DNA from: Chloroflexota bacterium
Lineage (GTDB): Bacteria > Chloroflexota > Anaerolineae > Caldilineales > Caldilineaceae
Direction of reading: 5' to 3'
Assembly: GCA_018969295.1 (NCBI GenBank)
Contig: JAGWYN010000101.1
Coordinates: 1 to 6,015, forward strand
DNA: 6,015 nt
Shown here: in pieces, positions 4,988 to 6,015 of the stretch
Numbering within the stretch: position 1 is the first letter of the stretch
Layout of the letters: each line of letters begins with the position of its first letter
Notes under the pieces: model-generated
Told to the model about the DNA's origin: nothing
Database searches by the model: none
What the model saw: the letters and a program-made list of their open reading frames with translations, nothing else
Program-made: the position numbers and the translations under genes

Positions 4988-6015
4988 ATGCAAACGTCGC
5001 CTGCGCCTACACAGATTTTTCGCCGTCGTCTGCTGGCTGTTGGAGCGCTGCTGGCAGCGCTGACAGCCGGGGTAGCTCTCTACTGGTGGCTTTTGGCCGA
5101 TCTCCCCCCAGTTCACGCCGCTGGGTTACGTGCCACATACCCGACGACCCAAATTCTGGACCGCAACGGCCAGCTCCTCTACGAATGGATCGACCCGGCT
5201 GCCGGCAAACAGCTCGACCTCGAGCTCAGCCAGATCCCGGCCGCCTGCGTCCAGGCCACGATCGCCACCGAGGACAGCCGCTTTTTTTGGCATGGGGGTG
5301 TTGACCCACTCGCCATTTTGCGCGCCCTCTGGCAAAATCTGCAAAGTCAGGGGATCGTCTCGGGCGCCAGCACGCTGACCCAACAGCTGGCCCGGAATCT
5401 GTTGCTGGAAAGCCAGGAACGCTTTGAGGGCAGCCTGCGGCGTAAGCTGCGCGAGGCGCTGCTCGCCTGGCAGCTCGAACAGGCCTACACCAAAGACGCG
5501 CTGCTGGCACTCTATTTGAACCAGACCTACTACGGCAATTTTGCGTTCGGCATCGAAGCGGCCGCCCAGATTTTTTTTGCCAAACCTGCCAGCCAGCTCA
5601 GCCTGGCCGAGTGTGCACTGCTGGCCGGGCTGGTCCAATACCCCTCCGGCTACAACCCGCTGCTGGACCCAGAGGCCGCCAAAGGACGCCAGCGCACGGT
5701 GCTGCGGCTGATGCAAAACCATGGAGCGCTGACCGCGGCCCAGGCCGAAGAAGCAGCCCGCCAGCCACTCCAATATCGCTCCAGCCTGTTTGCAATCGAA
5801 GCCCCCCACTTTGTCATGTATGTCCAGGATCTGCTTGTCCAGCAGCTGGGGCTCGAACGGGTGCGGGCTGGGGGGCTGCGCGTCTACACCACCCTCGACC
5901 TTGACCTGCAACGCCAGGCAGAGACGGCGCTACGCCGGCGGCTGGCCCAGCTCACCTGCCAGGCCGAAAGCGCCTGCACCGACCCCGCTGCCCGCAGCCG
6001 GCAGGTCGACAGCGC
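4988..6015 (+). CDS. Class A penicillin-binding protein: membrane anchor and GT51 transglycosylase (3' end outside window)
   Basis: This bifunctional enzyme polymerises lipid II into glycan strands and cross-links peptides outside the membrane; 342 codons are visible. A short cytoplasmic tail with RRR (12-14) precedes one membrane anchor (about 15-39). The GT51 domain has all five signature motifs: EDSRFFWHGGVD with catalytic Glu95, GASTLTQQLARN (126-137), RKLRE (152-156) within RRKLREALLAWQLEQ, LNQTYYGNFAFG with Asn178, and LSLAECALLAGLVQYPSGYNP. GLRVYTTLDLDLQ near residue 296 marks the usual linker into the transpeptidase domain, whose SxxK, SxN and KTG motifs would lie beyond the right edge. 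PBP1A-type and PBP1C-type enzymes share this N-terminal half, so I assign no symbol. ATG 4988 was chosen because it gives a normal length before the anchor; there is no earlier ATG or GTG in frame after the previous stop. The Phe-rich motifs contain T7 and T8 runs. Confidence 0.93.
   Translation, partial: MQTSPAPTQIFRRRLLAVGALLAALTAGVALYWWLLADLPPVHAAGLRATYPTTQILDRNGQLLYEWIDPAAGKQLDLELSQIPAACVQATIATEDSRFFWHGGVDPLAILRALWQNLQSQGIVSGASTLTQQLARNLLLESQERFEGSLRRKLREALLAWQLEQAYTKDALLALYLNQTYYGNFAFGIEAAAQIFFAKPASQLSLAECALLAGLVQYPSGYNPLLDPEAAKGRQRTVLRLMQNHGALTAAQAEEAARQPLQYRSSLFAIEAPHFVMYVQDLLVQQLGLERVRAGGLRVYTTLDLDLQRQAETALRRRLAQLTCQAESACTDPAARSRQVDS

Noticed and set aside
5126..5911. 261-codon open frame on the - strand
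   Set aside because: It is antisense to the GT51 domain, whose motifs are unmistakable on the + strand; the reverse product shows no family features.
1..6015. CRISPR array, tRNA, rRNA or complete insertion sequence
   Set aside because: No regularly spaced repeats, no cloverleaf or rRNA-like stretch and no transposase reading frame were seen.

Overview
The window looks like a piece of a high-GC bacterial chromosome, most plausibly from Chloroflexota (Caldilineae/Anaerolineae type). The lineage guess rests mainly on the C-terminus of the large secreted protein (…SVYLPTLLRQ), a tail I associate with exported Chloroflexota proteins, together with strong C/G third-position bias. It is an inference, not a proven assignment. 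All four supported genes lie on the + strand.

Region 1 (1-2526) is the end of a defence-type island. It holds the C-terminal part of a large Eco57I-like adenine-N6 DNA methyltransferase, entering from the left edge. Nine bases later begins a superfamily 2 DEAD/DEAH helicase of the large TGTGSGKS/DEAH class found in multi-gene anti-phage systems (DISARM DrmA, Druantia DruE and relatives). The methyltransferase-then-helicase order resembles class 1 DISARM (drmMI-drmA), but the subtype cannot be settled here. The helicase stops just after motif III: the second RecA domain and everything beyond are missing, so it is probably a truncated remnant. The methyltransferase's target-recognition region (about 290-900) is much poorer in GC than its flanks, which suggests a swapped specificity module.

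Region 2 (2527-2742) is a 216-base intergenic segment. It contains the second copy of a 15/16-base direct repeat whose first copy sits at the helicase break, a perfect 14-bp inverted repeat, a GC-rich hairpin with an overlapping alternative stem, an extended -10 promoter and a good ribosome binding site.

Region 3 (2743-4941) encodes a 732-residue exported protein with a signal peptide and about 14 propeller-like repeats (…PHVAY…LxYA…GW…), probably two beta-propellers in tandem. Its function is unknown. Region 4 (4988-6015, running off the right edge) encodes the membrane anchor and complete glycosyltransferase-51 domain of a class A penicillin-binding protein. Its start lies 46 bases after the secreted-protein stop, so the two may be co-transcribed. 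The defence genes and the cell-envelope genes appear functionally unrelated; their boundary is the repeat-rich segment at about 2472-2650.
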